64,000 nt of DNA from Cycas panzhihuaensis. Lineage: Eukaryota > Cycadophyta. The stretch is taken from contig CM041465.1 in NCBI GenBank assembly GCA_023213395.1, forward strand, positions 69,943,741-70,007,740. Direction: 5' to 3'. The translations under genes and the position numbers were made by a program. Numbering within the stretch: position 1 is the stretch's first letter; the number at the start of each line of letters is the position of its first letter. This document shows, piece by piece, positions 9,433 to 20,915 of the stretch. The notes below the pieces were generated by a model, which worked only from the letters and a program-made list of their open reading frames with translations, did not search any database and was not told the DNA's origin.

Positions 9433-11154
9433 AATAATGTTTAATGTCACATCAAACCAGGTTACACTCTTTGTCTTTAAAATTTGTTGAATCTAGTGGA
9501 GAGTATCTCCACCTTGTACAAGTTGTATCTTCTAATTGTTGAACCAATCAAATCTTTGCTGACATCCATATAAAGAATGCTCCATTTATCGAATTGCATA
9601 AGTAACCAGCCACTGTAACCGCCAGTTCTATAAGAACCTCCTTCAAGTATATAGTCCTGCCAACATCTGTCAACAACATTCTGGGAACAGGTTGAACTAC
9701 ATGGCCAACCAAATGTGTTGAATAGTAGACAAAGCAACTTACCATTGAAGCCTCCACAAGTGGTCCCTTCAGTCTTCTATAATATGCGAAAATAACATAT
9801 TAAAGTCTCCAAAAATTGTCCCTTCATACTTGTTTTCAACAATCTCCATAAATTCTTTAAATATAGCCAACATACGGCTTACAAGGACTAGCAATAGGCA
9901 AAAAATAAGACGTGACTTTCATATTCAAAGATCAAATAACTCTCTCATAAAATATTTTCTCAATTTTAACTCAATGGTTCTCTATGATGTGGGCTCTAAA
10001 ATATATCAAGTGACCAGCCGATGCGTTCATCTCAGAATATTCTTTCCAACACAACCGATAGAATTGGATTCTAACCTCATATAATGAAGTTATGCCCAAA
10101 ACATTGACAGTGCCCCAAAAAAAAATCCAAAAACTATGTCAAAATTATCAATAGCACCTCTTAAAGATTTTGCACCTAGTTATAATATCTCACCATATGA
10201 TCGTGACGTTTTCACGTGGGGGTTATGTCATATGTTCACCCTCATGTGACCACCCGCTACATGTTGAGGGGCTGCGAAACTCAAAAAACAATTTAAAACC
10301 AATTTAATTTCCATGAACTTAGGGCAAAAAAAAAATTATCATTTAATTGCCTTTCGCATTCAACCCGCCGCTAAACAAACACGTCCATATGGATTTGCTA
10401 CTCCTAGCATCGTGTAGTTTGGAAGACTCGGGAGAACGAATCTTAGAGCTACACCATCCATGCAACCTTATCATCAACAATGAATTTCTTCAAGCAAATG
10501 GATCGCTCCTTCTTGGCATATACCACAAGATTTGCATTGAATGTAGCCCATGTGCCTTTCAGCTTCCTATTATCACAGATAAAATCTTTCCATAAGCTTC
10601 TATCGTTCGGGCAAAGGAATCTTAGGAACCATAACAGTTAGCACATGTCTTTATATGACACAGATCTACTCTATAATGGCGAATGGAACTAGCTCGTATC
10701 CACGAATAAGAGCAACACCTCAAACCCTTTGTCTCAAACTTTAGCATCTGGCTTCAAATTTTTGATTTGGTCCATTTGTAAACTGCATTGAAGATAATTC
10801 ATCCTGTGATTCAATCCTACACTCCTGGCAATCTCTTTCAAGAACATATATTCCTAAACTAAATTGATCACTATGCAACGTCTGTGATTGAAATCACACT
10901 AATCGATAGATGAGAGATGGCGTAATCCTGAAAAATCAACAATCTCATGCTCACTCTTCGTTGTTTGTCCATCCAGTGTTGTCTGGAGAAGGAGCAACAA
11001 CAACATTGCCTATGTAAAATCCAATGGCAAACTCAATCTGGGTCAACAAAATCGTCATCATTCTTACGAAAATATGAGTGAAAGGAATGTACAAAATGTA
11101 GGCATCCATGGAAAAGAAGTGGCTATCAACACTAAAACTAAGGATGGCATCCGA
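9433..11154 (-). mobile_element. Interior of B-like element F, degraded
   Basis: The first bases match the 3' interior of B. Beyond that there is little to recognise. On the minus strand about 10640-10446 is open for roughly 60 codons with a protein-like composition (NDRSLWKDF, KGTWATFNANLVV, KKERSICLKKF, VDDKVAWM), bounded by stops. I do not recognise the family. No RT or integrase motif was found here. Confidence 0.4.
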
Positions 11155-11311
11155 TATTAAACCTTATGTTTACATGTTAAGTTAATGTACTTTATCATTG
11201 TTGTATTATTGTACTTTATGGGGTGACTTATCACTTAAGTGATAAAGTACATGCACATTCTTTTCTAGTGGCATGACCTTGTGACTTAAGGGTCAAAGTG
11301 ACCCTTATGCA
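11155..11311 (+). repeat. 5' LTR of A2, first part
   Basis: Matches the A3 LTR (reverse complement of 54326 downward) base by base up to GACCCTTATGCA. It then breaks exactly at ATGCA, the TSD of element B. The second part is 36850-37240. Confidence 0.85.
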
Positions 11312-11693
11312 TATTAAACTTTAACATGGAAAACATTCATCAACCACAATAACGATATCAATGAACAAAGAGTAACTCAACATAATCAGAATGCATTAAC
11401 ATATCACAGCACCAAAGACTCAATATGAGCCTTGATGATTACTTGATCACATATACTACCTCAGCCACCTTTATATACAAAGGAGGTGGGAGGACATATA
11501 CGACAAGTAATGCATGTGGGACAAATACCTTTGTCCTGACCAATGGCATTACACCAACTAACTTGACCAATAAGTTGTTTTCTCCTCACACAATATTATA
11601 ATGACTCTTTGACTCTAAGACTTAGGACTATGACTATTAATCCTAGGACACACTTTACTTAACCACACACACATTAAACATTATACTCTATCA
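11312..11693 (-). repeat. 3' LTR of element B
   Basis: About 382 bp, paired with 15495-15639 plus 36621-36849. On the minus strand it starts TGATAGAGTATAATG and contains a TATA-like TTGTATATAAAGG near 11483-11470. The terminal dinucleotide on the left has decayed (TA where the partner has TG). Confidence 0.85.
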
Positions 11694-11796
11694 CCTCCCC
11701 TTAATGTTTAATGTCAAGATTACAAAAAATGACTGAATACTAAAGACTAACATGACACTTGGCAATGGACTTAGGACATTAAACATGGACTCTAAT

Positions 11797-12765
11797 TTAA
11801 CCAACATGTATTTTGCTTTCTTTGAATTTACAACGTCTTGATCTTAGAAAAGTTTTAAATACAATATCTTGGACTTGATCTGGGTCTTCAATCTTGCAAT
11901 GTCGCCTTTGGAGTAGTCCTTTAGAGTGTCGGTTCTTGAACTTTGTCTTCTTTGTTTCCATGTGTAATTGGGATTCCTTTATTACACAGAATGTGTAGTG
12001 GATCACGCTTGAGCTAACTTGTGCTTGGTGAGGACCTGTCAGGTGTTTCTGCATGTACCTATCAAAGGTGTCTTCTATTACACAGAATGTGTAGTGGATC
12101 ATGCTTGAGCTAACTTGTGCTTGGTGAGGACCTGTCAGGTGTTTCTGCATGTATCTATCAAAGTTGTCTTCAAGGTGTCCATCAAATATATCTTCTATCA
12201 GAATTATGTTCACCACCTGTTTGCTTCCACTTTCTTTAGCATATGAGTGATCAAACAAATAGATGTTAACAATTGGAGATAAGTTGACAATATCATCATT
12301 ATCCAAATATAACGATAAGTCATCAAGAGGTGAGGCAACATCATCCTCCCCTGAAGCAATGAGATGAGTTTCAATTGCTTCATCACTGTTACCTGTAGCC
12401 TGAGCATGACTAACAAGATACCCTGTTCTCTCCATATCACCCAAGAGATTCCTTGAACCAAGTATAATGAGTATTTCCATGATACCTACGTGTACATGCT
12501 TCCTGATTATGGATATGCAGAGATGGAACATTACTTTAATACGATTGACCTTTATGATCAAGTAGCCTATCCAAAATATAATATGATCTTGACAACCAAG
12601 ATTTTGATCATATAGTATCTTTCCTATGATACTTCCTTCCTTAGAAGAGCCTTTTAGAGTTGTTATAAGATACGCTGCCACTATTTGGATTCTTTCAAAG
12701 ACGAAGATAGAAGATGTGACTGAATTGAGTGCAATCATAGATAGTCTCCAACATGTGCATATCAA
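11797..12765 (-). CDS. Element B ORF with internal repeat, function unknown
   Basis: A 322-codon open frame on the minus strand and the longest in B. The middle is acidic (SGEDDVASPLDDLSLYLDNDD), followed by two 32-residue units sharing DRYMQKHLTGPHQAQVSSS. I recognise no domain. The position between gag and the 3' LTR is where a copia element would have pol, so it is either a decayed pol-derived frame or an acquired one. ORFs 12772-12954 and 13112-13402 lie upstream in the same direction and may once have formed one reading frame with it. Expression is unproven. Confidence 0.4.
   Translation of the reverse strand: MICTCWRLSMIALNSVTSSIFVFERIQIVAAYLITTLKGSSKEGSIIGKILYDQNLGCQDHIIFWIGYLIIKVNRIKVMFHLCISIIRKHVHVGIMEILIILGSRNLLGDMERTGYLVSHAQATGNSDEAIETHLIASGEDDVASPLDDLSLYLDNDDIVNLSPIVNIYLFDHSYAKESGSKQVVNIILIEDIFDGHLEDNFDRYMQKHLTGPHQAQVSSSMIHYTFCVIEDTFDRYMQKHLTGPHQAQVSSSVIHYTFCVIKESQLHMETKKTKFKNRHSKGLLQRRHCKIEDPDQVQDIVFKTFLRSRRCKFKESKIHVG
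11977..12168 (-). repeat. Two in-frame 96-bp tandem copies
   Basis: ATTACACAGAATGTGTAGTG recurs with a spacing of 96 bases (11981 and 12077), and the following bases match over the full unit. 96 bases is exactly 32 codons, so the frame is kept. Confidence 0.85.
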
Positions 12766-12771
12766 TGTGTA

Positions 12772-13402
12772 TCACATCCTCATTTGAATCCTGGCTACAA
12801 ATCTGTCAATACAAACTAGGATAATATTGCACATACCTTCTGTCAGGGTATTTGTGTCTTCATGAAGAATTACCTGTAGAGGTTGAAGTTCAGGTTCTTC
12901 AACTACCATTTTTCCATCAATCTTGGTGAGGCTTAGGTCATTTGATGAATTCAATCCTTCATCAGATTTTAGGCAAGGATTGTTAGACTCCTATTCATTT
13001 TCTTTAATCTCTATGAGAGGATTGTCCTTACTAGAATCAAGTTGATTTTTGGCTTTCCTTTTCAATATCTTCCTTTGGTTCTTTGCCCTTTTCATACTTC
13101 TTTACACTTCTTCAGGTCCCTTTTCTTGTACTTCTACCAGTAGTTCCAGGCATCCTCAGTTGAGTCGGTATTTTGAAGAATCTGGGCAATGAAGTGATAG
13201 GAAGAAGGAAGATTATCCTTATTACGTCAATGACTATTCTGTTTTTCTTTTTGAAAGTTTCCTCCCCTTCTTCGTGAGCCATTTCAGTACCCATAATTAT
13301 CTTCCAAAGTTTCTTTGTCTTGAATATGCACTCCATCTTAATTTTCCAAATTCGAAAATTAGTGCCGACATATTTGGGCAAAGGAAAAGCGAGATCCGAC
13401 AA
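12772..13402 (-). pseudogene. gag: Element B gag remnant
   Basis: The minus frame from 13402 begins MSDLAFPLPKYVGTNFRIWK and continues KMECIFKTKKLWKIIMG. This fits the N-terminal copia gag pattern (F.G.NF..WK..M...L....LW.II.G). The frame is lost after about 50 codons. A further open stretch at 12954-12772 (SSNDLSLTKIDGKMVVEEPELQPLQ) lies in line downstream. No zinc knuckle is visible. Confidence 0.6.
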
Positions 13403-13789
13403 CTAATATTCATTTTTTTCAGACACAAAAATGATGATGTCACTTAGCTCCATGAGGAAAAGACTGACTTAAGTACAACTACTTTGCTCAGAACAAAAAT
13501 AATTCAACAACAACAAATAAATCATATATCAATATGGCTGATTCTGAGATGTGATCCCAATGCCACTGACCATTTTGAAAATAGATACCTGAGAGCTAAA
13601 CGACTAGGGGGCTGTAAATTCAATCTCTGTCGATTTGGATAGTACCTCCATTCAATTTCCAATCCAACAGGAAACACACTATTTCTGCCCCAGCACTAAC
13701 CCTTAAATTTTCACAGTTCCCATGCATGGTTGGCAACCAACAACAAAAAGTGTCAAGAATCAAATGCTAGATAGACAAAAGCATTGTGC

Positions 13790-14440
13790 TGTAACCAATC
13801 TCACCGATATTCAAAAAGGAATGACTACCTTATGGATCTTTTTAGTTGCAGCATCAATAATTCAAATTATTCCATTGCTCCCACCTACAGCTAGCAATGG
13901 AGAACCATTTATGCCACATGCCCAACTTAAAGTGTGAAATGATTCAGCCTTCTAGTCATATGACAACACATGTAGACCTAAAATTTAAATGACGAAGAAG
14001 CTGTCACACTCTGTACAGGACTCTTTGCAACTGGTGAGGTAGCAGGAACGATCACTAGTACCTTTATTGCCTCACGATCTCAGCTGTTTCCAATTTACTC
14101 AAGTCCATCATCAACATTCCACGCAAGGAGGATTACCACATTGACTTGTGAAGTTGCAATTTGGGTTTGTAAGTTCTTTTGGAAAATTGCCAGAAGCTAA
14201 TTCTAAGTTACTGGAGAACAGATGATGGTATTAGTTTTCCTCACCTTCTTTATGTCTGGCAGTTTAACCATACTCAATGCATTCTATTGTAGCTTCGCTT
14301 CTACAATATTTGTGGATACTAACCAGGGCCAGTCACCGAGATCAACAACTTTCTTCACAACTCCACAAAGACCATCTGTTACAACAATTTTAGTACATCT
14401 ACATCGCAAGGTCAGTCATTTCTGATTACGTTAATGATCC
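13790..14440 (-). pseudogene. Captured WD40-repeat gene fragment in B leader
   Basis: On the minus strand about 13950-13815 reads KAESFHTLSWACGINGSPLL, then AVGGSNGII, a stop (TGA, likely from CGA), and IIDAATKKIHK. This is a WD40 blade pattern. It resembles Polycomb EED/FIE-type proteins (F.T.SWA....G.P.L..GG..GIIR.I), but other WD40 families remain possible. A second protein-like stretch upstream (CTKIVVTDGLCGVVKKVVDL then GDWPWLVSTNIVEAKLQ, about 14405-14290) may be another exon of the same source gene. Stops are present, so this is a fragment and not a gene. It lies between PBS and gag of B, in sense orientation. Confidence 0.5.
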
Positions 14441-15482
14441 CTTGTTTGACTTATGCTAAAGGCATCTAGGATTCGTCTCTCACAATACCACAACCATACT
14501 GTAGGCAGAATACCAGAAATCTGTGACATAACACAGTTCGGAGCTCAACCAGGTCAGGGACTGCATCTGTCGGATTCAATGGCAGGTTGAGACTGCGATG
14601 TGATGACTACTATCAATAGATCTAAAATCTGTCTTCTTCAAGTTTCTGCATCCAAAGGATGATATCTAAAAACATCTACAAGGGAGAGAATATATATACG
14701 TCTACTACACCAATAAGCACACAGGATCGAGAGGTATCCCCAGCTGCCATATATTGTTTAGTGTCGAGCAAGTCTACCACATCTTTTATCAACGCTAAAC
14801 TCTATTGCAACTGTATTTACATAACAAAGACAGGCTTGAAATAATCGCAAGAGTATGAATGTTTAGCTTATACAACTGGGCAGAGAAGGAGCTTATGGAT
14901 AGTCTACAACTTTAGTAGTGCCTCAAGCATGTAGATCTGCTATCATAAATTTCCACAAAAATCACCAACCATGCACAGAACTGGTATGAACAAGGGTATC
15001 TCCTCACAGTCTCCTTTTTGATAGAATAAAAAAGCAGAGCGAGTACTGCAAGCGAGTACGGCAGCAACTTTCAATAGAACCAAACGGACAATATTCTAAC
15101 ACAATCCCCCAAGGACAAGTGTGAAATCTTAACTCTCACGGTTAAGATAAATTTAATAACCATCAATTAAAGAACACCATGAAATCCCATTTCATAATCA
15201 TTTCCTTATAGCAAGGTAAGGAACAAAGTTACCCAGACAAAATTCCTGTTTCGTATCAACACTTGGCAAACTTCATACTGACGATGACTTGAAACTTTTC
15301 TTCAATCTGGCACCCTCATGATGGAGCCACCTCCTTTCTTGACCTTCTTCTTTAGTAGGATGGCCTGGAACTTCACTTCCTTAATTCAACTCTTCAATCT
15401 GACAGCCAATCTAACGGAGTTGCCTTCCTCCCTTATCAAAGAGATGGCGAACCTGCACAACAATAGCCTCAACAAACAACCT
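14441..15482 (-). other. 5' part of B leader, no gene recognised
   Basis: About 1 kb between the PBS and the WD40 scrap. Short Lys-rich open stretches occur on the minus strand near 15420-15300, but with stops and no family match that I can name. Confidence 0.4.
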
Positions 15483-15494
15483 GCTCTGATACCA
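15483..15494 (-). other. Primer binding site of element B
   Basis: GCTCTGATACCA is the exact reverse complement of the initiator-Met PBS. It directly abuts the LTR start at 15495, which confirms minus orientation. Confidence 0.85.
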
Positions 15495-15639
15495 TGTTAT
15501 GGAAAACATTCATCAACCAAAATAATGATATCAATGAACAAAGAGTAACTCAACATAATTAGAATGCATTAACATATCACAGCACCAAAGACTCAACATG
15601 AGCCTTGATGATTCCTTGATCACATATACGACCTCAACC
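15495..15639 (-). repeat. 5' LTR of element B, first part
   Basis: TGTTATGGAAAACATTCATC onward aligns with 11325-11466. It is interrupted at 15639 by gypsy C2 and resumes at 36621-36849 (GCCACCTTTATATACAAAGG...ACTCTAACA). Confidence 0.85.
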
Positions 15640-16467
15640 TGTTGACTTAGGTTTCCCACTGCACTTGTGGGAAGGGTACACTTGTCAAGGTTACACAGGT
15701 TATAGTCTAGTTTAGGACACAGTCAACATCATTATCCATATATATCTCACAGATTTATTAATGTTTCCACATGATTATATCACAACAGCACACAGTAGTA
15801 CAGAGATCAACACACATTCCACATTCAGTCCTTGCAAACACAGAGAATACACAATTTCCACGTAACTCTTATTTTATTAAGCAATAGTTCTTTTACACAA
15901 GGTGCTGGAATGCATTCCCTGTGCATTCCAGCCTCATACATTCACTCTGTCACATGCGTGCCTAGGAAGTGCCCATCAAAATACACGGATTTAGGCTGCT
16001 ATCATGAGTACTGGTCTCCGTACCAATGCGTACTGGTATACTTGGCTCTCACCCTAACCGAATGGTCCTTGGGAAGCCTCATAAATACGCTCCTTGGTGT
16101 CCTTTATCAAGGGTTATGATCGTCATAACCGCATACCTTTTCACTCAAGCGTACCTCTTCCTAACCATTGGTTAGTTTCCTTAATTGGTCGTCTTAACTC
16201 ATCCGCATCGTCCATACGCACGTCCGACGTCATCCTGTGCTCCCTTCTCGATCTTCTCATGCATACCATTCCTATTTGCTTGTGTTCACGGAGGTGCGTA
16301 TCTATGTTGCGCACTTTACCAAGCACGCACCTATCATACATACCCGCACGTCAATTCTTCACTTTGTCTTTGCATACGCATTCGTACGGTCCATACCTGC
16401 ACATCCAAGGATACTCAGCCTCTCTCTGGTATGCCCATAGCCCAGCTTGTCACATTATGCTCCAACA
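15640..16467 (-). repeat. 3' LTR of gypsy C2
   Basis: 828 bp, TGTTGACTTAGG...CTCCAACA as read on the plus strand. Unusually rich in GTACG and CGTAC strings (for example GGTCCATACCTGC, CGTACGG). 16468-16549 is the short 3' untranslated piece before it, with the conserved AGCAAGGATGCTCAAA motif on the minus strand. Confidence 0.85.
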
Positions 16468-16577
16468 TCTATCCCGGGTCAACATGAAGGGTTTGAGCAT
16501 CCTTGCTCAACAAAATTTTCAAAATTTGGGGTATTACTCCCCCTCCCCTTCTCAAGGCTGCTCCTGCGGCCGCTGTC

Positions 16578-17386
16578 TGTTGGGATATATTTTGGATCAT
16601 ATGGCTGTTGGAAGACCAGAGGTAGGCTGGATAACCCTGGATATGCAGGTACGGACCGTACGGAGGTACGCACGAGACAACACGGTGGAAAAAACTAGCA
16701 TTCTGGGTACGTATGACAGGTGTGTACCTGGAACGGGTATGCAACACAGATACGTACCATCAGCAGAATGAAAATAGACAGAAGCGGTACGCATGATAGT
16801 ACAGGACTAGTGGGAGCCTAGGGAGTTGCCAGACGTACGTATGGACGTACGGACAGGATTAAGGCATTGGTTAAGGTGTAACCAATGATTAATGAAAAGG
16901 TACGCTTGACTGGAGGGGTACAGTTATGACAGATACCATAACCCTTCACCAAAAAGGTACGAAGAGGCACATTTAAGGAAGCTCAAGGACCATTCTTGTG
17001 GTGAGAGCCGAATATTCGTGGTACGCAATGGTGCGGATGCCAAGACGTATGACACCCAATTGAGCCGTGTATAATGATGAGTACCACCGGTACGCATATA
17101 ATGTAGTATGTCTTTGGAATGCACAGAATGCATTCCAAATTTGTAATCAACTTATTGCTTAATGGAAAGAAGAGTTACGTGGAATTGATATTGTATGTGT
17201 TATATGACTGAATGTGTACTGAATTCTGTGTTATTGCATGATTATGCTATGTGGTATGAAGTTAAGAAGGAGTATGTGTACTTTCTGTGATGATATGTTG
17301 ATCAGATCCTTAACTAGACTATAATCTGTGCAATTGACAAGTGTGTTTATCTCATAAGTGTAATAAGATAATCTCCCAAGTCAACA
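16578..17386 (+). repeat. 5' LTR of gypsy C1
   Basis: TGTTGGGATATATTTTGG...CCCAAGTCAACA. A TATA-like GTGTATAATGATGAG lies at about 17068-17082. GTACG/CGTAC strings are dense at 16650-16920. Confidence 0.9.
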
Positions 17387-17402
17387 TTGGTTCCGTTGCC
17401 TA
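17387..17402 (+). other. Primer binding site of C1
   Basis: TTGGTTCCGTTGCCTA follows the LTR directly. C2 has TTGGTTTCGTTGCCTA at the same place (35782-35767, minus). It is not the initiator-Met PBS used by the copia elements; I cannot name the tRNA with confidence. Confidence 0.6.
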
Positions 17403-17514
17403 TGTCCATTGAAGAGGGACGTGGCCCACGAGTTTCAACATTGGGAATATGTAAAGAACAAAGGACCCTGGCTGTCGTCGTGATGGCAGGTTGTAATTAA
17501 GCCTCCGACAGCCA

Positions 17515-19617
17515 ATGCCACCAAAAAGGCCTTCAAGGACGGAGGAGCCTCAAAAGGATACTTCACCAAAGGGGAAAGAAACCAGTAGACAAAGAACATT
17601 ACGTTGGGCAAAGGAGTCAAAATTAAGGAGGGCGAGGAGATTAAGTTCACAAAACAACGAGACTAGAGGACAGTCCGTTGAAGAAGCTGAGGCAAGTGGA
17701 GCCCAGACACCTCAGGAGGAGAATGAGGAGAATAATGGCGAACGATTGGTATTAACACCAGCCCCAATTAAGGATGATTTGTTTAGCCCAGAATGGGAAC
17801 AAAAACCAAAAATAAGTAAGGAACATAAGGATACCCTAAGGGAAGAGGAGAGTATACCAGAGGAGCACACCTCGAAGGACCTAAGTGATAATGAAAAGAG
17901 GGCAGAGGAAGGTCCCTCAGCATATTGGGAAAACAAATTAACAAGGCAGCTTTTTGAGGATTTGACAGACAAAGAGTCTGATCAATAATTCATAATGATA
18001 CAAGTGCCAGGTGTGTTGAAACCTATACACCTGAAAACACCTTTTCAGAATCCATTATTTGGAAAAGATAATATCGCTGGAAGTACTCCAAACACACCCC
18101 CAGAAGGGAAGGGTGAAGAAGAAAAGACAGAATCTTTGGAGGAAAAGCAGAGCAGGGAATCTCCAGCAAGTGGAATGCCAGTGCAGTCGCCAAGGATGGA
18201 CGACTACAGAGATTTTGAGAAGTTGATCTTCAATGACACTTCAGATGCAGTCGAGCATGCATACCTATTTCAGAATTTGATTGATGTGAAGAAGATTACG
18301 GATGAAGATGAGATCAAAACGAGATTTGCATGTACATTGAGGGGAGTACCATTGGCATGGTACAAAGAAATAGACAAGAATGAATCATGGGCTAAGATCA
18401 AGAAATCTTTCGAGGAAAGATTTCAGAAATTTAGAAGCAATGAGGCGGTGGAAATTGCTTTGAGGGAGATAAAGCAAAGACCTGGTGAATCGGTACTGGC
18501 CTATATCAGTAGAATGGAAATTATTGCGGCGAACATGATAAATGAAACAGTGACGGATCACAATATGAAGAATTATTTCGTCAAAGGACTAAATGAGAAA
18601 CTAAGGTCTATGATGCAAGCACACCCGTTGAAGTCTTTTAAGAATGCTTAGGATTTGGCATTAGACTTCGAAATGGAGATGGATGCCCAGGCGGGAGGAC
18701 ATGACCCTCTCCTATTGAGGTTGCAGGAAGAAATTAGGGAAATAAAATGGAATCAACATAATCGACCCTTCTGTCAAGTAGGAGTATCAGAAGAGGAATC
18801 GGAAGTTGAAGCCTTAAGAAAAGAGGTAGCAAGGCTAAAAATGAGAAAGAGGGAAGAAGAAACAACAAAGAAAAAGAAGGATCATGTGGAAAAATGGTGT
18901 CATATTTGCGAAGAGAGTTCGCATACGACAAAAGAATGTGCCATTAATCCCAAAAATAATGTGTTACACCAATCAGAGAAATGGTGCCACATATGTGATG
19001 TGGATAACCATACAACTAAAAGTTGCTTTTATAATCCACGAGGAAGAGCATACAGAGGACGAGGTAGGGGAAGAGGAGGAAACCCACCCCGGAATGTGTA
19101 TACGACAAGAAGTACACCAGAGTCGTCCAAAAAGAGACAGCCAATGGGGAGATGTTTAATATGTTTACAGTTTGGACATTGGAAATCAGAATGTCCAACT
19201 AAACAGGAGTATGAGCAGAAATCGTTTGTGTGCAGCAATTGTGGACCAAGTGAGCACAAAACGGAAGATTGTAAGGGAAAAGAAAAAGCCACCAATTTGA
19301 TGACGATCATACCTAAAAATAAGAATATAAAATTGCAAAGGAAGCAAACGGAAGTTGAGGAAGATGGGTATCCAAACCCACAAACAGAAATCAATAAATT
19401 TCAACAGGCTAAGCAAGTAGTGGAGGAACTAGCTCAGGAAGAAGCTATGTTGCCAATGGGAAAACCAAAAGTTACAAAGGTGTATGTAAGGAAAAATAAG
19501 CAGAAGGAAAAAGAAAAGATATTGGAGGAACCAGAAAATCGTCCTCAAATGGTGCAAATCGAGGAATTGTTTAAAGGATTGCCCGCGGAAGATATCCCAA
19601 GGATGTTGTTGTTAATG
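17515..19617 (+). pseudogene. gag: C1 gag with four CCHC knuckles
   Basis: Frame 1 throughout, start MPPKRPSRTEE. The first 157 codons are basic/acidic and disordered, ending in TAA (17986). The frame continues to the retrotrans_gag core at about 18210-18650 (FACTLRGVPLAWYKEI, SWAKIKKSFEERFQKF, RPGESVLAYISRM). TAG at 18649 follows, then a coiled coil (EEIREIKWNQ, ALRKEVARLKMR). Four CCHC knuckles come next: CHICEESSHTTKEC, CHICDVDNHTTKSC, CLICLQFGHWKSEC and CSNCGPSEHKTEDC, with an RGRGRGRGG stretch between the second and third. Gag packages the RNA. The C2 frame lacks the stop at 19618 (Glu there), so that TAG is private to C1. Confidence 0.85.
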
Positions 19618-19623
19618 TAGAAT

Positions 19624-20139
19624 TTGGTAAAACAATTACAACTAACCATCCCCTTACACCAAGTGATCGATTGGATCAAGGGAGGTATACTACAGCAAGG
19701 GTTTACAAAAAGTTTGAAGAAAGTTATGCCATCATTTGATGTGGATCCTACAGTGACGATTACAGTATTGGGAGAAACATTTCCGAAGGTGATTGTTGAT
19801 GGGGGAGCAGCAGTAAATGTTCTGCCCACTTCCACATGGCAGAAATTGGGGAGCTCAAAGCTGGAAGCAACAACGTACTCATTGAAGTTGGCGAATGAAC
19901 TTCTGGTGCAACCTGTGGGGAAATTAGCAGATATCAGAGTAGATGTGGCAGGAATTGTGGTGAAAATTGATTTCACAATTGTGGAAACGGAAAAGGGAGG
20001 AATACCCTATCCGGCCTTATTAGAGAGGCCATGGCTATACAAAACCCAATGTTTACAGAATTGGAAAAATGTAACTTTTACTGCCGATGGGGAAGTGAAG
20101 TTGTGCTACCGATGCTTGGGAAGAACTCCATCGAGGTAA
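19624..20139 (+). pseudogene. C1 aspartic protease region
   Basis: It continues the gag frame after TAG 19618-19620. The protease motif is KVIVDGGAAVNVLP with flap-like and ILGRP-like elements (PYPALLERPWL). The active site is Asp-Gly-Gly, not the usual Asp-Thr/Ser-Gly; C2 has the same VDGG, so this is a lineage feature. A frameshift near 20095 moves the frame to LPMLGKNSIEVIPD, which continues to the TGA at about 20330, where C2 also has an end. Protease normally cleaves the polyprotein. Confidence 0.8.
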
Positions 20140-20330
20140 TACCCGACAATGGATCAAGTACAACAGTTATGAGTGAGGCCACAGCTTCTTCGTTGGATGA
20201 AGAACATCTTTTTCATACTGTTGAAGAATCTGCTCAACTAGTTGATTGCCCGGAGGAGGAACCGACCCGCTTCGGAGACATTTACAACTCTTCAGACGAC
20301 GAGAATGGAATGAAATTCGTGGACTATTGA

Positions 20331-20915
20331 CTGCAGAATGCTTATGAGGTGCATTTTCCTTCTCATTGATGTAATCTATTATCTAAATGTGCAATTATAA
20401 ACATTGATAATAACACAAATTCTTTTGAGTATATGGTGTCCAAGACTAACCTGGTAGATAGTGTAGAAACTAACTTAAACCTAGACCTAAATTCCCCTAG
20501 TATACCTAGTATTTCTCATAGTCTTATTATAACTAGTAGTAGCCCTAATTTCCCATCTGCTTCCGGTGTGGGTCCAGAAGTAGATTCCCTATCCCCCCCA
20601 CTAGTACAACCCGAAGAAGGGAGTAATATTCCTTCCTCATCTTCTTTAGAAGTATACCCACCCAATAGTAGGTCCCTTCCAACGATTGGCGCCAAACCCA
20701 AGGGAATTGAAGGAAACCTAGCGGAAAGTACTTCTATGGACTCAAGTCTAGGGAATAAAAAAGTTATCCCGGAAGAACTTAACTTCGGAACTTATATTGG
20801 GAATCAGGTTAAACCTTTCTACGGAGACCAGCTGTATGGAACTACACACTTAACTCATTGTGTAGAATATTGGATAGAAAATGATTACTGGGATAAAAAC
20901 TAATGGCAGATAGAT
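20331..20915 (+). CDS. C1 Ser/Pro-rich linker after protease
   Basis: After the stop at 20330, an open frame at 20433-20903 begins MVSKTNLVDSVETN. It is rich in Ser, Pro and Asn (SLIITSSSPNFPSASGVGPE) and ends with FYGDQLYGTTHLTHCVEYWI. The same block exists in C2 (32767-32280, minus). A protein segment this long between protease and RT is not typical of Ty3/gypsy. The end of the block leads straight into the gag-like region that follows. Whether it is translated by read-through or separately is unknown. Confidence 0.5.

Noticed and set aside
16141-16794. Several overlapping open frames up to 225 codons in the LTR region
   Set aside because: They lie across the 3' LTR of C2, the short 3' UTR and the 5' LTR of C1. 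No homology, and frames on both strands overlap, so they are chance openings in LTR DNA.
19029-19394. Minus-strand ORF of 121 codons opposite C1 gag
   Set aside because: It is the complement of the Lys/Arg-rich zinc-knuckle region of gag. The Cys/Phe-rich translation is a strand shadow.
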